Shown here in pieces: positions 14,480-23,634 of a stretch of DNA of 36,073 nucleotides. The notes under the pieces were generated by a model. The model saw nothing but the letters and a program-made list of their open reading frames with translations, searched no databases and was not told the DNA's origin. A program made the position numbers and the translations under genes. The stretch lies in contig CAZLFA010000043.1 of the NCBI GenBank assembly GCA_964558665.1, positions 1 to 36,073 of the forward strand. The letters run 5' to 3'. The stretch's first letter is position 1. Each line of letters begins with the position of its first letter. Source of the DNA: CAZLFA01 sp964558665 (GTDB taxonomy: Bacteria; Desulfobacterota; Syntrophia; Syntrophales; PHBD01).

Positions 14480-17400
14480 TTATTGTTTAATTGAGTTTTC
14501 AAAGAAGGTCTTAACCTTGCTTTTTGCCCCTTCCACGACAGAAGGTATCTTGGCACTCACTTTCTCCGTAATTTCCGTAAAGTATTCGGAGAGGTCTATT
14601 CTGGAGAAATCAAGCATGGCGAATTCATCGACGGTAAACCCCCTGCAGTTAGGTGATTGTGCAGCTCCCCAAATTCCGTCAGGCAGGCTGGTAAAGGACT
14701 TGAGCTGTTGCCTTCCCTGCTCATGGAGGATGCGGGAGAGCTTGGAAGAAAAGCAGCAATACGTGTCGGCCGATTGCACGCATCCCAGAAGAGGCCATTT
14801 GGTTTGACAGTATGTGCCTACGGGATGACAGAGTTTTTTGTTCTTCATGGCCACAGTCCGGTAATCCATATCGGAGCACCTTTCCTTGATGATAAGGAAG
14901 GCATCTTCACTTTCATTGCAGCATGAGAAGAAGTTTGTGTTAACACCGGCAGGGCGGCATTCACTGCCCTTGCCATTGAAGACAAAGAGTGTGCCTTCGC
15001 ATCCCTTGGCGCCGGTTTTGCCGTCATTTGTATAGGAGCGCAGATCAGCGCTTTCCGTGATAGGAGCTGAAATCCCCGGAGTAGAACATAAAATGTTTGA
15101 GCATTGAGAAGTACCAGTGGAAGAATTGTTCACACAGGCATATTGACTGCCATAGGGGCAGGCTATTACGCCCGTGCATTGGTCGGTAAGCGAATCGTAA
15201 CTTCCACTCAAGCAAAGAGGACTGGCCGTGCAGGTAAGGCCGTTAAGAGTATAATCAGTGGGACAGGTAGCCGTCTGATTGTGATAGCATTTTTGCAGGG
15301 AAGTGGAATAGGAGGTCCCATCGGGGCAATTACCTAGCCTGTCGGCAAGACATAGATTTAACGACGAGCTGAAAGTAGAGCCGCTGGGACAGCTCGGACT
15401 GGTCTCACAGATACTGCGTGTATTGTTCCAGGCATATGAAGTCGGGCACGTACTGACAGCTGGCAGCGTGCATAGTTTATAAGTAGAGTTGTAAGTGCCG
15501 GCAGAGCAGGTAATGCTTACAGGATCGGCATAGCAAAGGTTCCATGAAGAGTTGTAAGTGCCCGCCGAACAGGAAATAGAGGGAGAAAGCTGGCAAACAT
15601 CCAGACTGGCATTATGTGATCCTCCGCTGGCGCAGGTAGGATTAACAATGCACAATCCTACAGCCGAGTTGTAAGTTCCGGCTGAGCAACTCAACGTGCC
15701 ATAGGCCATACAGCGAGCACCACAACTGTCACCCCCATAAATTTTGGTCCAGCCGGACGGGCATCCGTAACCAGGCCATACCAAGCCACAATTACATACA
15801 GCATTGGGATCTGAACCCGCGCATGCCAAAGCGTAAGTCATTCCGGAAACCTGGCATGAAGGAGTTATGACGTAGGCGTAAAAACCGGAAGGGGCAACCG
15901 GGTATGTCGAACCGGGAGCCAAAACGCAAACATGGTACGTGGTGCTATAAGTACCGGCTGAACATGAAGGCGCCTTCTCGCACATGCCACGAGCAGAATT
16001 ATATGTGTAGCCGCTGGCGCATGTGATAGCGGCGGATGTCGTACAGTAATTATAAGTGGAATTCCATGACATGCCGGAAGGACACGTATAAGTGGGTTGC
16101 AAAACACAGAGACCTTTAACGGCATCGTATGTGCCTGAGGTACAGGATGTTGTCGCCGTAGGAGAAGCGCTGCACATGCCGGTGGAAGTGTTGAAAGAGC
16201 CTGGAGTAAGACAATCAGGGGAACGTGTGCATTTATTAGTGGAAGTATCCATTGTATAGCCATCTGCACAGTAATAGGAAGATGCATCGCCAAGGCACAG
16301 TTTATTGGATGCGTCATAGGAAAAGCCGGTTATGCAGGCGGGAGAAAATGGAAACTCGCACTTGTCCGAGGATTTATTGAGAGTGGCAAGATAAGAAGCA
16401 CCGACAGGCGTGGCCAGGCATTTATCCTGATCCGAGGCAAGAGAATAGCCATCAGGGCATCCATTTACAGAAGAGCATTTGGCAGTCTCAGAACATGAGC
16501 CATTGACACAGGAGTAAGAACCCAGCGGGCACCGGTCTTCTGAGCAGGTGCCGGTGAGCTTGCAGCTGGAATTGCATAGGTCAGAGACATAGTAATTCTG
16601 GCCATCCAGAGGGCAGACAAAGGAGTTGGCCACCGTGCCGGCTTCACATTTTTTGGATGTAGAGTTGTATGTCCCTCCGGATGGACATGATGTGCCGTCG
16701 GATGGACAATAGGGATCGATGGAACCGGAGGCGCAGTCTATGGCATTTATAGGGCAAAGAAGGGAGCTGCCCGTGCCTACACAAGCTTTTGTTTCGGTAT
16801 TCAGGTCAATAACACCGTCACCGCTGACATCATAGCCGCAGACACTGGAGGATACCGTCGAATCGTCATAGCATGGAACGTCAGAACACCTGTAAGTACC
16901 GCCGTCATTGGCACAGGTGTAACCGGACCCGAGCGGGCAGGTATATGAAACGGGGGACATAAGAATGGAGCCGGCGGTTATTTCTGTACATCCGCTCGTA
17001 TCACCGCAGGTCAATCCGGAAAATGTAATACTGAACGACGTAGTGGTGAATGCTACAATGCCATTGGGCGCAATGGCAGTACCGGAAAAAGATGCATCCT
17101 GAACAGTAAGGGCGCCGACAAGCTCACCCGTACCATCGCATGTATCCCCTGTGCAGCCATAAACATCTATATGGTTCCCGGAGCCGACAAGTTTTGTAAT
17201 GACATTTGCTTTGGCACTGCCTGAAACATTTGCATTGGCAAAATTAAGGTGGCCGACACTACCCTGTGAACATCCGGAGCTGGAAGAGCATTGCCAAGCC
17301 AGGACATCAAAGCCGGAAGACGAGCTGCCGACAGAAAAAGATGACAGACCAACGCGCCCGGAGATCCCTGTATTTGTGGAGGTGGCAAAGCCGGACATGT

Positions 17401-17611
17401 CATGGCTGGCGTATGTGCAGTCGGTTTCGCGGTAGGGACAAACGTAATTTGTTCCACTGCCCAGGCAGGCCCACCGCTCGGAACTTGTGTCAATAACCCC
17501 GTCCCCGTTGATATCGCTGACGCAAATCATCGATGCGGATGATGAAGACGGGAGCGTCATACCCAGAATCAGAGTGATAATTAAGACAGTGAAGGAAATG
17601 GAATATTTCAT
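14480..17611 (-). CDS. traN: TraN, outer-membrane mating pair stabilisation protein (repeat-expanded)
   Basis: This 1043-residue protein has a signal peptide (about residues 1-27). The C-terminal region is the conserved TraN part: KLCHPVGTYC, LLGC, YCCFSSKLSRILHEQGRQQL, then CRGFTVDEFAMLDFSRIDLSEY. TraN binds recipient outer-membrane proteins and stabilises mating pairs. F TraN is about 600 residues; the extra length is about 18 repeats of the form C-x-x-G-[TS]-Y-N-S-x(4)-C spread between residues 310 and 830. Two calcium-loop-like motifs occur, DINGDGVID (33-41) and DVSGDGVID (261-269). ATG 17611 overlaps the upstream stop as ATGA and has no good ribosome-binding site, so translation is coupled. 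The repeats probably set recipient specificity and need correct disulfides. Confidence 0.85.
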   Translation of the reverse strand: MKYSISFTVLIITLILGMTLPSSSSASMICVSDINGDGVIDTSSERWACLGSGTNYVCPYRETDCTYASHDMSGFATSTNTGISGRVGLSSFSVGSSSSGFDVLAWQCSSSSGCSQGSVGHLNFANANVSGSAKANVITKLVGSGNHIDVYGCTGDTCDGTGELVGALTVQDASFSGTAIAPNGIVAFTTTSFSITFSGLTCGDTSGCTEITAGSILMSPVSYTCPLGSGYTCANDGGTYRCSDVPCYDDSTVSSSVCGYDVSGDGVIDLNTETKACVGTGSSLLCPINAIDCASGSIDPYCPSDGTSCPSGGTYNSTSKKCEAGTVANSFVCPLDGQNYYVSDLCNSSCKLTGTCSEDRCPLGSYSCVNGSCSETAKCSSVNGCPDGYSLASDQDKCLATPVGASYLATLNKSSDKCEFPFSPACITGFSYDASNKLCLGDASSYYCADGYTMDTSTNKCTRSPDCLTPGSFNTSTGMCSASPTATTSCTSGTYDAVKGLCVLQPTYTCPSGMSWNSTYNYCTTSAAITCASGYTYNSARGMCEKAPSCSAGTYSTTYHVCVLAPGSTYPVAPSGFYAYVITPSCQVSGMTYALACAGSDPNAVCNCGLVWPGYGCPSGWTKIYGGDSCGARCMAYGTLSCSAGTYNSAVGLCIVNPTCASGGSHNASLDVCQLSPSISCSAGTYNSSWNLCYADPVSITCSAGTYNSTYKLCTLPAVSTCPTSYAWNNTRSICETSPSCPSGSTFSSSLNLCLADRLGNCPDGTSYSTSLQKCYHNQTATCPTDYTLNGLTCTASPLCLSGSYDSLTDQCTGVIACPYGSQYACVNNSSTGTSQCSNILCSTPGISAPITESADLRSYTNDGKTGAKGCEGTLFVFNGKGSECRPAGVNTNFFSCCNESEDAFLIIKERCSDMDYRTVAMKNKKLCHPVGTYCQTKWPLLGCVQSADTYCCFSSKLSRILHEQGRQQLKSFTSLPDGIWGAAQSPNCRGFTVDEFAMLDFSRIDLSEYFTEITEKVSAKIPSVVEGAKSKVKTFFENSIKQ

Positions 17612-20478
17612 TGGAGGACCCCCGAAGAACATGTGGCATCGTTGCTGGCAGCGCCAAGTACGGCAAGGATGGAAACAGCTTCGGCAAACTCGTTGATGCA
17701 CTGGCAGTCTTTCAGGAGTTCTTCACCGTCTCCTACAGGGCAACCCGAATCCGTGCACCTCTTGTAGATCATATTGTAGGTTACGGAGCTGTTTTGCACC
17801 TGTGAAGCATTGCCATATGTGCTGGCTTTTGTATTGTCGGCAGGTTTTCTGAGCTTGCAGGCCTGTTCGCAAATAGAAAACTCCTTGCCAAGAGTCTGCA
17901 TGTCGGTAGTAGATACATTTTCAACAACATAAGAACCATCAGCCTTGCGTATACTGCTGTAGGTAAAAGACGTATAATCGCTGGAGACGGTAGCGGTATC
18001 GTGGATCTTCTTGAGATTGGATTTAAGCTCTGTAAAGTCATAGTTGCTGTTTCCGGCGCAGGAATATGTGCGATTCTTTACCCACCATGGCCTGCACAAA
18101 TTATGTGAGATGCTGCCCACTACTGTTTTACAGGACGACATAGGTGTAAGTCCGGTGGGGTGATATGCGGTGTAGGTGGTAACACCGTCAACGCTTTCCT
18201 CTTTAAGAGTGCATTCGCTGTTGGAGGCAAGAGAAGAGCATCCGTCACTCACATTTTCAGATATATTGTCATCAGCGGTTGGTGCTATCCTGCAGATGCT
18301 TCCTGATACGGTGTATCCGGAAGGACATTCATAGGGAGCGGTAAAGCTCAGGAATCCGCAAGGGACATCATTTGGAAAAGAGACGGTATTCGATCCATTG
18401 CTTGTGAGACCATTGACCCTGCATATGCCGCCGCCTGCCGAATATCCGGAGACACTGACAGAACCCGAACCTCGCGTGGTAATAGTGATGCCGTTGCCGT
18501 CAACAGCCTGGTCAAGGGTCGGGATGGTGGCCGATCCGGAAAAGGTGGCGCCGGGAACGCGTATGGAACCGCAACCCTCAAAGGTAAGGGTATCGCCACT
18601 GCCGGAGATACCCGAGGCACGCGCGCAGCTCAACGCCCCTGAAGTAATTGAGGGGTTATTTTGAGTGGCGTTCATCTCACAATAGCCGCTGGTTTGATAA
18701 GATGTGCCGGCTGGACATATGTGAATTGGTGAAAGCGTTATGTTACGAATTATCGTACAGGTGTTGGAAGAGGAGCTATGCTGAGACTGTACGCCGGAAA
18801 GAAGACTGTAGTAACTGGACTGATCGAGGCTCTGGGAAGATTTTTCGGCTTCGGTGTATGCGTTCAGGATGGCATCGGTCTTTCCCCCGGCGAAAAGAGA
18901 GGCCGGACTACTGATGCCGCTGTAGCTGCCGGCTGCCTGACAACCGGAAGTATTCTGGCCGTAGTATAGAATGCTGTAATTTTGGATCTTGACGGCTGTC
19001 ACGGCCTTGGAAGAGTCTTTGGCCTGTATGGCCCCGACAACCCCCGCGCCAATATCCTTAAGTATGGCATTTATGTTTTTCCAGGCAAGCCCCGTGCCGC
19101 AACTGTTGTTAATGCAATAACAGCCGCCGACCAGCCCCCATGAAGTATTTTCTAAAGTGACATGTTTGTTGCTGTCAACCGCCCATTTAAGAGGCAAACA
19201 ACCGGACCAGGTGCCGGGTGTGCATGATATGATCCCGTTGGAGCAAACGCCGCTTACGGCGTAAGGGACTTGCAATGTGTAGTCAAATGATCCGGAAGAG
19301 TTGGTGTCCTGAGCAATATAGACGCTGGCCAGATCGCCGGTGCTTCCCGGCTGCACGAAAACCTCAAGGAACTGTTGCGAGCTGGGACAGGATATCTTGG
19401 CATTGAATGCGGTTTCGCCGTCCAGGGTATACATAAGCCCGCCGCCTGTCATGGGGACTCCTATGTTTTGCGAAGCAGCTCCGGATGATCCATAGTAACT
19501 GTTGGCGCTGGCAGCCGCCGAAGATGCCGCGTCGTTGGCATCGGAGAGTTGGTCCGCAAAGACGGGAAAAGATCCACATAAGATTAAAAACAGTGAGATA
19601 GAAAAAGCCAAAATCAGGGAAGCAAAACCCCCGTCCATAATCTTTGATTCCGTATTATCACCTGCCCTAATCAATATCTCGCCGGAATCAATAAGGCTTC
19701 TTATCCTTCCCTCCGGATAATAACCGTCTTTAGTGCTGCAGCCGCCATTTTCATCGATTTCATAAGAAACCCCGCCAATAAGGACACGCGTGCCCGGGAG
19801 AAGAGACGTTCTCATGGGTTTGTGTGAAACGGAAGAAATATCCCGATAGCCATCAGGTATGGCCAGGACTCCTTGCATTGACTTGGTTACAAGAAACTCT
19901 CGATAAGCGGTGATGTCCCGAATGTAGTCTTTTAAGACCTTGTTTTGATATTTAAAGGCAATGACCTTCTCAACAAGCGAATAAGCCTCCTGCCGGGAAG
20001 ATGTTGCCGGAAAGTATATGCTGCCACAAGAGTTCGAAACAGCTTTACACGTTTTGATATTACCTGCCCCTGATACGACGGCATTCTTGACTGTATGCGG
20101 GTCACGGGAAGCATGATCTGCCTTGACAGGAAGTAAAGGCTCGCTTCCCGGAACATGATCGTGAACGAGATAAACAAACTGTTTTAAGGAGCCGTTGGCA
20201 TTGCGGACAGCGCTTCGGACAATATACCCACAGGACATGAGTTCCCTGATGCCGGCAGTTGTGTTGTGTTCCTCGTCCGGGAAGTTATCGAACAAAACAG
20301 AGAAGGAAATATCATGCCCGGAAGAGAAGGTAAAAAGATAGGCATGTATGCCCTTGGCGTACCAGGAGAGGTCGGCGCGTCGTAAAACGGTATTATTTAT
20401 GGAGGATTGGCCGTCGTGTTTGACGATGCGAAAAATGCTGTTGCGTGTCGCAACAATTATGCTATCATTGGATTGCAT
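17608..20478 (-). CDS. Winged-helix / membrane anchor / TraN-like exported fusion protein
   Basis: This 956-residue ORF combines parts that normally occur apart. Residues about 10-108 resemble the winged-helix N-terminal domain of plasmid replication initiators and related regulators (pattern LSWYAKGIHAYL, then EEHNTTAGIRELMSCGYIVRS). A basic linker region follows. Residues about 285-308 are a hydrophobic segment ending PVFA-DQ, a signal-like site. The rest is exported, Cys-rich and TraN-like (GGCYCINNSCG near 451-461; a module at 618-678 also present in TraN). ATG 20478 is chosen, with AGGAGG seven bases upstream; GTG 20484 is too close. It could be a ToxR-like transmembrane regulator, a protein cleaved into two, or two products by internal initiation at ATG 19638, whose ribosome-binding site is weak. 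Confidence 0.65.
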   Translation of the reverse strand: MQSNDSIIVATRNSIFRIVKHDGQSSINNTVLRRADLSWYAKGIHAYLFTFSSGHDISFSVLFDNFPDEEHNTTAGIRELMSCGYIVRSAVRNANGSLKQFVYLVHDHVPGSEPLLPVKADHASRDPHTVKNAVVSGAGNIKTCKAVSNSCGSIYFPATSSRQEAYSLVEKVIAFKYQNKVLKDYIRDITAYREFLVTKSMQGVLAIPDGYRDISSVSHKPMRTSLLPGTRVLIGGVSYEIDENGGCSTKDGYYPEGRIRSLIDSGEILIRAGDNTESKIMDGGFASLILAFSISLFLILCGSFPVFADQLSDANDAASSAAASANSYYGSSGAASQNIGVPMTGGGLMYTLDGETAFNAKISCPSSQQFLEVFVQPGSTGDLASVYIAQDTNSSGSFDYTLQVPYAVSGVCSNGIISCTPGTWSGCLPLKWAVDSNKHVTLENTSWGLVGGCYCINNSCGTGLAWKNINAILKDIGAGVVGAIQAKDSSKAVTAVKIQNYSILYYGQNTSGCQAAGSYSGISSPASLFAGGKTDAILNAYTEAEKSSQSLDQSSYYSLLSGVQSQHSSSSNTCTIIRNITLSPIHICPAGTSYQTSGYCEMNATQNNPSITSGALSCARASGISGSGDTLTFEGCGSIRVPGATFSGSATIPTLDQAVDGNGITITTRGSGSVSVSGYSAGGGICRVNGLTSNGSNTVSFPNDVPCGFLSFTAPYECPSGYTVSGSICRIAPTADDNISENVSDGCSSLASNSECTLKEESVDGVTTYTAYHPTGLTPMSSCKTVVGSISHNLCRPWWVKNRTYSCAGNSNYDFTELKSNLKKIHDTATVSSDYTSFTYSSIRKADGSYVVENVSTTDMQTLGKEFSICEQACKLRKPADNTKASTYGNASQVQNSSVTYNMIYKRCTDSGCPVGDGEELLKDCQCINEFAEAVSILAVLGAASNDATCSSGVLQ

Positions 20479-20508
20479 TATCACACCTCCTTAGCGTGGT
20501 GTGTGAAG

Positions 20509-20549
20509 GCGTCCAGGGTGCCCGGCTTCCCAACCGCCCCCTGGACGCC
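20509..20549 (-). promoter_or_regulatory. 41-bp conserved stem-loop element, copy A
   Basis: An 11-bp perfect inverted repeat, GGCGTCCAGGG (20508-20518) and CCCTGGACGCC (20539-20549), encloses a 20-nt loop. All 41 bases 20509-20549 recur exactly at 28583-28623. It lies between traC and the fusion gene, about 17 bp before the ribosome-binding site, so in RNA it is a 5'-UTR hairpin. CACACC downstream could pair with GGTGTG, partly hiding the AGGAGG of the fusion. As DNA the palindrome could be an operator. Confidence 0.6.
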
Positions 20550-20554
20550 ACCTT

Positions 20555-23065
20555 TCAATTAGAATGAGATCGATATTTACTCACCATGGCGGCAAGGGCC
20601 TCCGACTTATCCATGCCAGTTGCTATCATATGCTTTATTTCCGCATTCTCATTGGGATCTGACGTATATATGTAGTAGCAATAATCATCGACCATAAGCC
20701 TTAAGACTCCCGCACCGAACGGTGTGTCACAGAATATTTCCGAATAGTGAGGCTTGTTCGTGGCCACGCTTTTTAAAAGACTCATGGCAAAATCGCCGTA
20801 GGAAATAAGGTTCTCCGCCTTGGCCTTTATAAAATCAGGAGATTGCAGGAAGAACTTAAACGGCGAATTGCCCCAGATTACGTCTCCTACGGGCCCGAAC
20901 TTTTTAAGATCAAGAATGGATTGCGTTATAATGAAAAAAGATCCCTTAGCCTTTCGCGCCCGCCTGAAGCCTTGCTCGATGATCCCCTGAAAGTAAGAAC
21001 CTGATTCAAGAAGCAGATGGGCCTCGTCAAAGATGACAATTACCGGGTGTTTTTTGTCCGAGTTGTAAAGGTCGCGTGTCACCTCATTCAATACGGAAAA
21101 GGTAACAACCTTGAATAGGTCTTTCTTTGAGAGAATGCTTTGCAGTTCCAGGACAACGAAGTTATCTTTTTTAATATCCAGAGTACATGCGCCGTTGAAC
21201 CATGCGCCATATTCACCGTCAGATGTAAATTTATGGAGTTGAAAGGCCAGCCTCTTGGCCAATGTGTTGATGAAAGAAGAATGCTCTCCGTCCATGGATG
21301 CATTAATGTAGTATTTGGGAAAGGTATGAAGATATTCAAAAACTGTATCAATAGACGCTTCGTTTTCCTTATTGTCCCATGCCCAGCGAACGGCAAAACC
21401 GATGAGGGATGTGGCAGTCTCAACAACATCGTCGGGTATTTTGCTTGAAGACGAGTAACACATCTGCAGGACCAGCTGGGAAATCAGAGAAAGGTCATCG
21501 GCAAACCTTTCCGGATCATCAACAGAGACGTTGGTAAACGGGTTGAGACACATGTTTGAATCAAAGCGGAAATCGACGAACTTGGCGTCGTACATCCAGG
21601 AGGTTTTCTCATAGGAATAGCCGATGTCTATAAGCCGGATCTTGGCGCCTGACGAAAAATAGTTATGACAGAGAGAATTAACCAAAAAAGACTTGCCGCC
21701 TCCCGTACCGCCGATAATAAGACCGTTATAGGCTAAGACCCGGTCGGAAAAGATGTCCAGCCGGGCGAGTTGCCCTTTTCGTCCGATATAAGGGGCAACG
21801 CATCTGCCCCCGCCGCTGAAATCAGCCTGTATCGGCAGGAGATAGGGGACAACATCAGCCGGCACGGTGTGATGCCGGTCAAGAATATCGATGTTGTGAC
21901 CCACGTCGTACAGGCCCATGGGAAGTGAGGCCTGAAGCAGGGGAAGAAGGATATACTTGTCCTCCTGCATGATGTAGCCGTTATTTTCCCACAATGTTTT
22001 TGCGCGCGATATGGAAGCGCTGGTAGAGTTGTAATCATTGCCCCATACCCACAATGACGGGATGATGTAGAAGAAGGGCACACCCTGTTCAATCTGATCC
22101 ACGGCCCGGACGTATTCATCCTGTCGTCTGGCGATCGCGGGGGCGAAACTGCCTGCGAATTTTTGACTTAGCACCATGCTGCATGCCGTATGCAGTTTAG
22201 AGGCAAGCTTTTTGTATACGATATTAAGAGAATAGAGAAACGGGGAACTGAACTGGTTTCCATCGTCGATGATGCCTTGATACCCGCCGAATATTTTATT
22301 TGTCTGCACAGGGCTGATCCTCTTGGGGAACGAATTGACGGTGGCGCAACGAAAATACCTTTCTCCCAATTTGAGAAACGAGGTCCCAGCTTCAATAACG
22401 GTGTCCGCAAATATGGCCTGCTTGCGGATGTAGCGTTCTTCATCGTAATGGAAATTATTAAGAGATGGTTTGTCGTTGAAGAATTTCCTCAAAAAGTCGA
22501 GAAGTTCGCCTGGATGCATGTCTTCAGGATACAGTGCAGCGGATTTAAGGATCTCATAAATAGAGTTGTAAAGGTCGGTCATGCTATAGGCCGCCTTTAC
22601 CGGGACTTTGACGGAGATAATAAGCCGGAAATTACGCAAGGGCACTCCCTGCATGGCCTTCATGCCGTCAACACCCTTAAGGAGAAAACTCTTGTAGCGG
22701 CTTACTGCCTCATCGATGAATTTGAAATCCCTGGAGCGTACCATGTTGGATGCGTAGGAATCGAGAACATGATCGATGTAAGGATCGGCATATAGAATGA
22801 ACTGCATGATGGAGGATTCCGGCAGAGGAAGCCGAAGCAGACCCTCAAGAATCGAGCAAGTGTTTTCCGAGGAAAAGGCCATCGGCGAGCATTCCCAGAT
22901 ATAGCCGGCAGTGTCATCCATATTGTAATAGATCTTGTTGTCATGGTCGTAAGTGAGCCAGGGAAGGTGTTCGGACAATTTAGTGCGTTGTACTATTTTT
23001 TCCTGGTCAGCAACAGAGGGTTCCCGGTCCTTGCCAAACAAAATGTCTTGCAGAAATGGCAACAT
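20555..23065 (-). CDS. traC: TraC, VirB4-family type IV secretion ATPase
   Basis: The 836-residue protein has the VirB4/TraC plan: an N-terminal domain with WLTYDHDNKIYYNMDDTAGYIWE (residues 36-58 or so), and a C-terminal ATPase with Walker A GGTGGGKS (452-459) and Walker B VIVIFDEAH (675-683). It energises pilus assembly at the cytoplasmic face of the inner membrane. F TraC is 875 residues, so it appears full length. ATG 23065 has GAGG six bases upstream; traV ends 17 bp before. The next gene is preceded by conserved element A. Confidence 0.93.
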   Translation of the reverse strand: MLPFLQDILFGKDREPSVADQEKIVQRTKLSEHLPWLTYDHDNKIYYNMDDTAGYIWECSPMAFSSENTCSILEGLLRLPLPESSIMQFILYADPYIDHVLDSYASNMVRSRDFKFIDEAVSRYKSFLLKGVDGMKAMQGVPLRNFRLIISVKVPVKAAYSMTDLYNSIYEILKSAALYPEDMHPGELLDFLRKFFNDKPSLNNFHYDEERYIRKQAIFADTVIEAGTSFLKLGERYFRCATVNSFPKRISPVQTNKIFGGYQGIIDDGNQFSSPFLYSLNIVYKKLASKLHTACSMVLSQKFAGSFAPAIARRQDEYVRAVDQIEQGVPFFYIIPSLWVWGNDYNSTSASISRAKTLWENNGYIMQEDKYILLPLLQASLPMGLYDVGHNIDILDRHHTVPADVVPYLLPIQADFSGGGRCVAPYIGRKGQLARLDIFSDRVLAYNGLIIGGTGGGKSFLVNSLCHNYFSSGAKIRLIDIGYSYEKTSWMYDAKFVDFRFDSNMCLNPFTNVSVDDPERFADDLSLISQLVLQMCYSSSSKIPDDVVETATSLIGFAVRWAWDNKENEASIDTVFEYLHTFPKYYINASMDGEHSSFINTLAKRLAFQLHKFTSDGEYGAWFNGACTLDIKKDNFVVLELQSILSKKDLFKVVTFSVLNEVTRDLYNSDKKHPVIVIFDEAHLLLESGSYFQGIIEQGFRRARKAKGSFFIITQSILDLKKFGPVGDVIWGNSPFKFFLQSPDFIKAKAENLISYGDFAMSLLKSVATNKPHYSEIFCDTPFGAGVLRLMVDDYCYYIYTSDPNENAEIKHMIATGMDKSEALAAMVSKYRSHSN

Positions 23066-23082
23066 GTTTAACCTCGCAATAA

Positions 23083-23565
23083 TTAATTAGATGTCTCCTC
23101 GGTCAGATAACCGCCCAAAACCCAGCGCGCGTCATCAACCATCAAATAAACGTACCGGGGCATGAAGAGGTCCCTTGAGTCTCCTTCATAGGGAAGAAAG
23201 AGGACCCTCATGACTGTTGGAGGCTTGATAACCGGCACAGGAGGTTTCTTGAGAAGGCCGGTAAGAGTGTCGAATACCTCTTTCTGATAAGCAGCGGCTG
23301 AGTCAGACTTGTCTGACTGCAAGCCTGAACCCATGTTCTTTGAAGAATCGGGAGGGAGTTTCATGAGTCCCTTCTGGTTAGACAGGTCCTCCTTGTAGGC
23401 ATCCGGCACTGATACGCATTTGCCCTTGTCGGCCTGAGGGCAGGAAAAATCGCCTTTGTAGGGATTGAACAAAAAACAGCCGGACAGAGATCCGCACATA
23501 ATAAATACAGACAAAAATAACGGCAACCTGTTAAACAATAAATGATTAAAACCCGGATTACCCAT
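23083..23565 (-). CDS. traV: TraV outer-membrane lipoprotein of the core complex
   Basis: The 160-residue protein has a lipoprotein signal: hydrophobic core then LSGC with the lipidated Cys at residue 30. After it comes FNPYKGDFSCPQADKGKCVSV, the TraV signature. TraV (VirB7-like) anchors TraK and TraB at the outer membrane. AAAGGAGG precedes ATG 23565. It follows a protein of unknown function and precedes traC, matching F order traB-(traP)-traV-traC. Confidence 0.87.
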   Translation of the reverse strand: MGNPGFNHLLFNRLPLFLSVFIMCGSLSGCFLFNPYKGDFSCPQADKGKCVSVPDAYKEDLSNQKGLMKLPPDSSKNMGSGLQSDKSDSAAAYQKEVFDTLTGLLKKPPVPVIKPPTVMRVLFLPYEGDSRDLFMPRYVYLMVDDARWVLGGYLTEETSN

Positions 23566-23634
23566 TATAAAACCTCCTTTTTAAAGCGACTGCGTTTCAT
23601 CTCCACACAGTATACTGTTTGCATTGCAGCACGT

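Noticed and set aside
20478..20484. GTG 20484 as the start of the fusion gene
   Set aside because: It lies one base from AGGAGG; the ATG at 20478 has normal spacing.
20509..20549. Cobalamin-type or other known riboswitch
   Set aside because: A GGGAAGCCGG string recalls the cobalamin core, but the element is far too short and lacks the remaining conserved parts.
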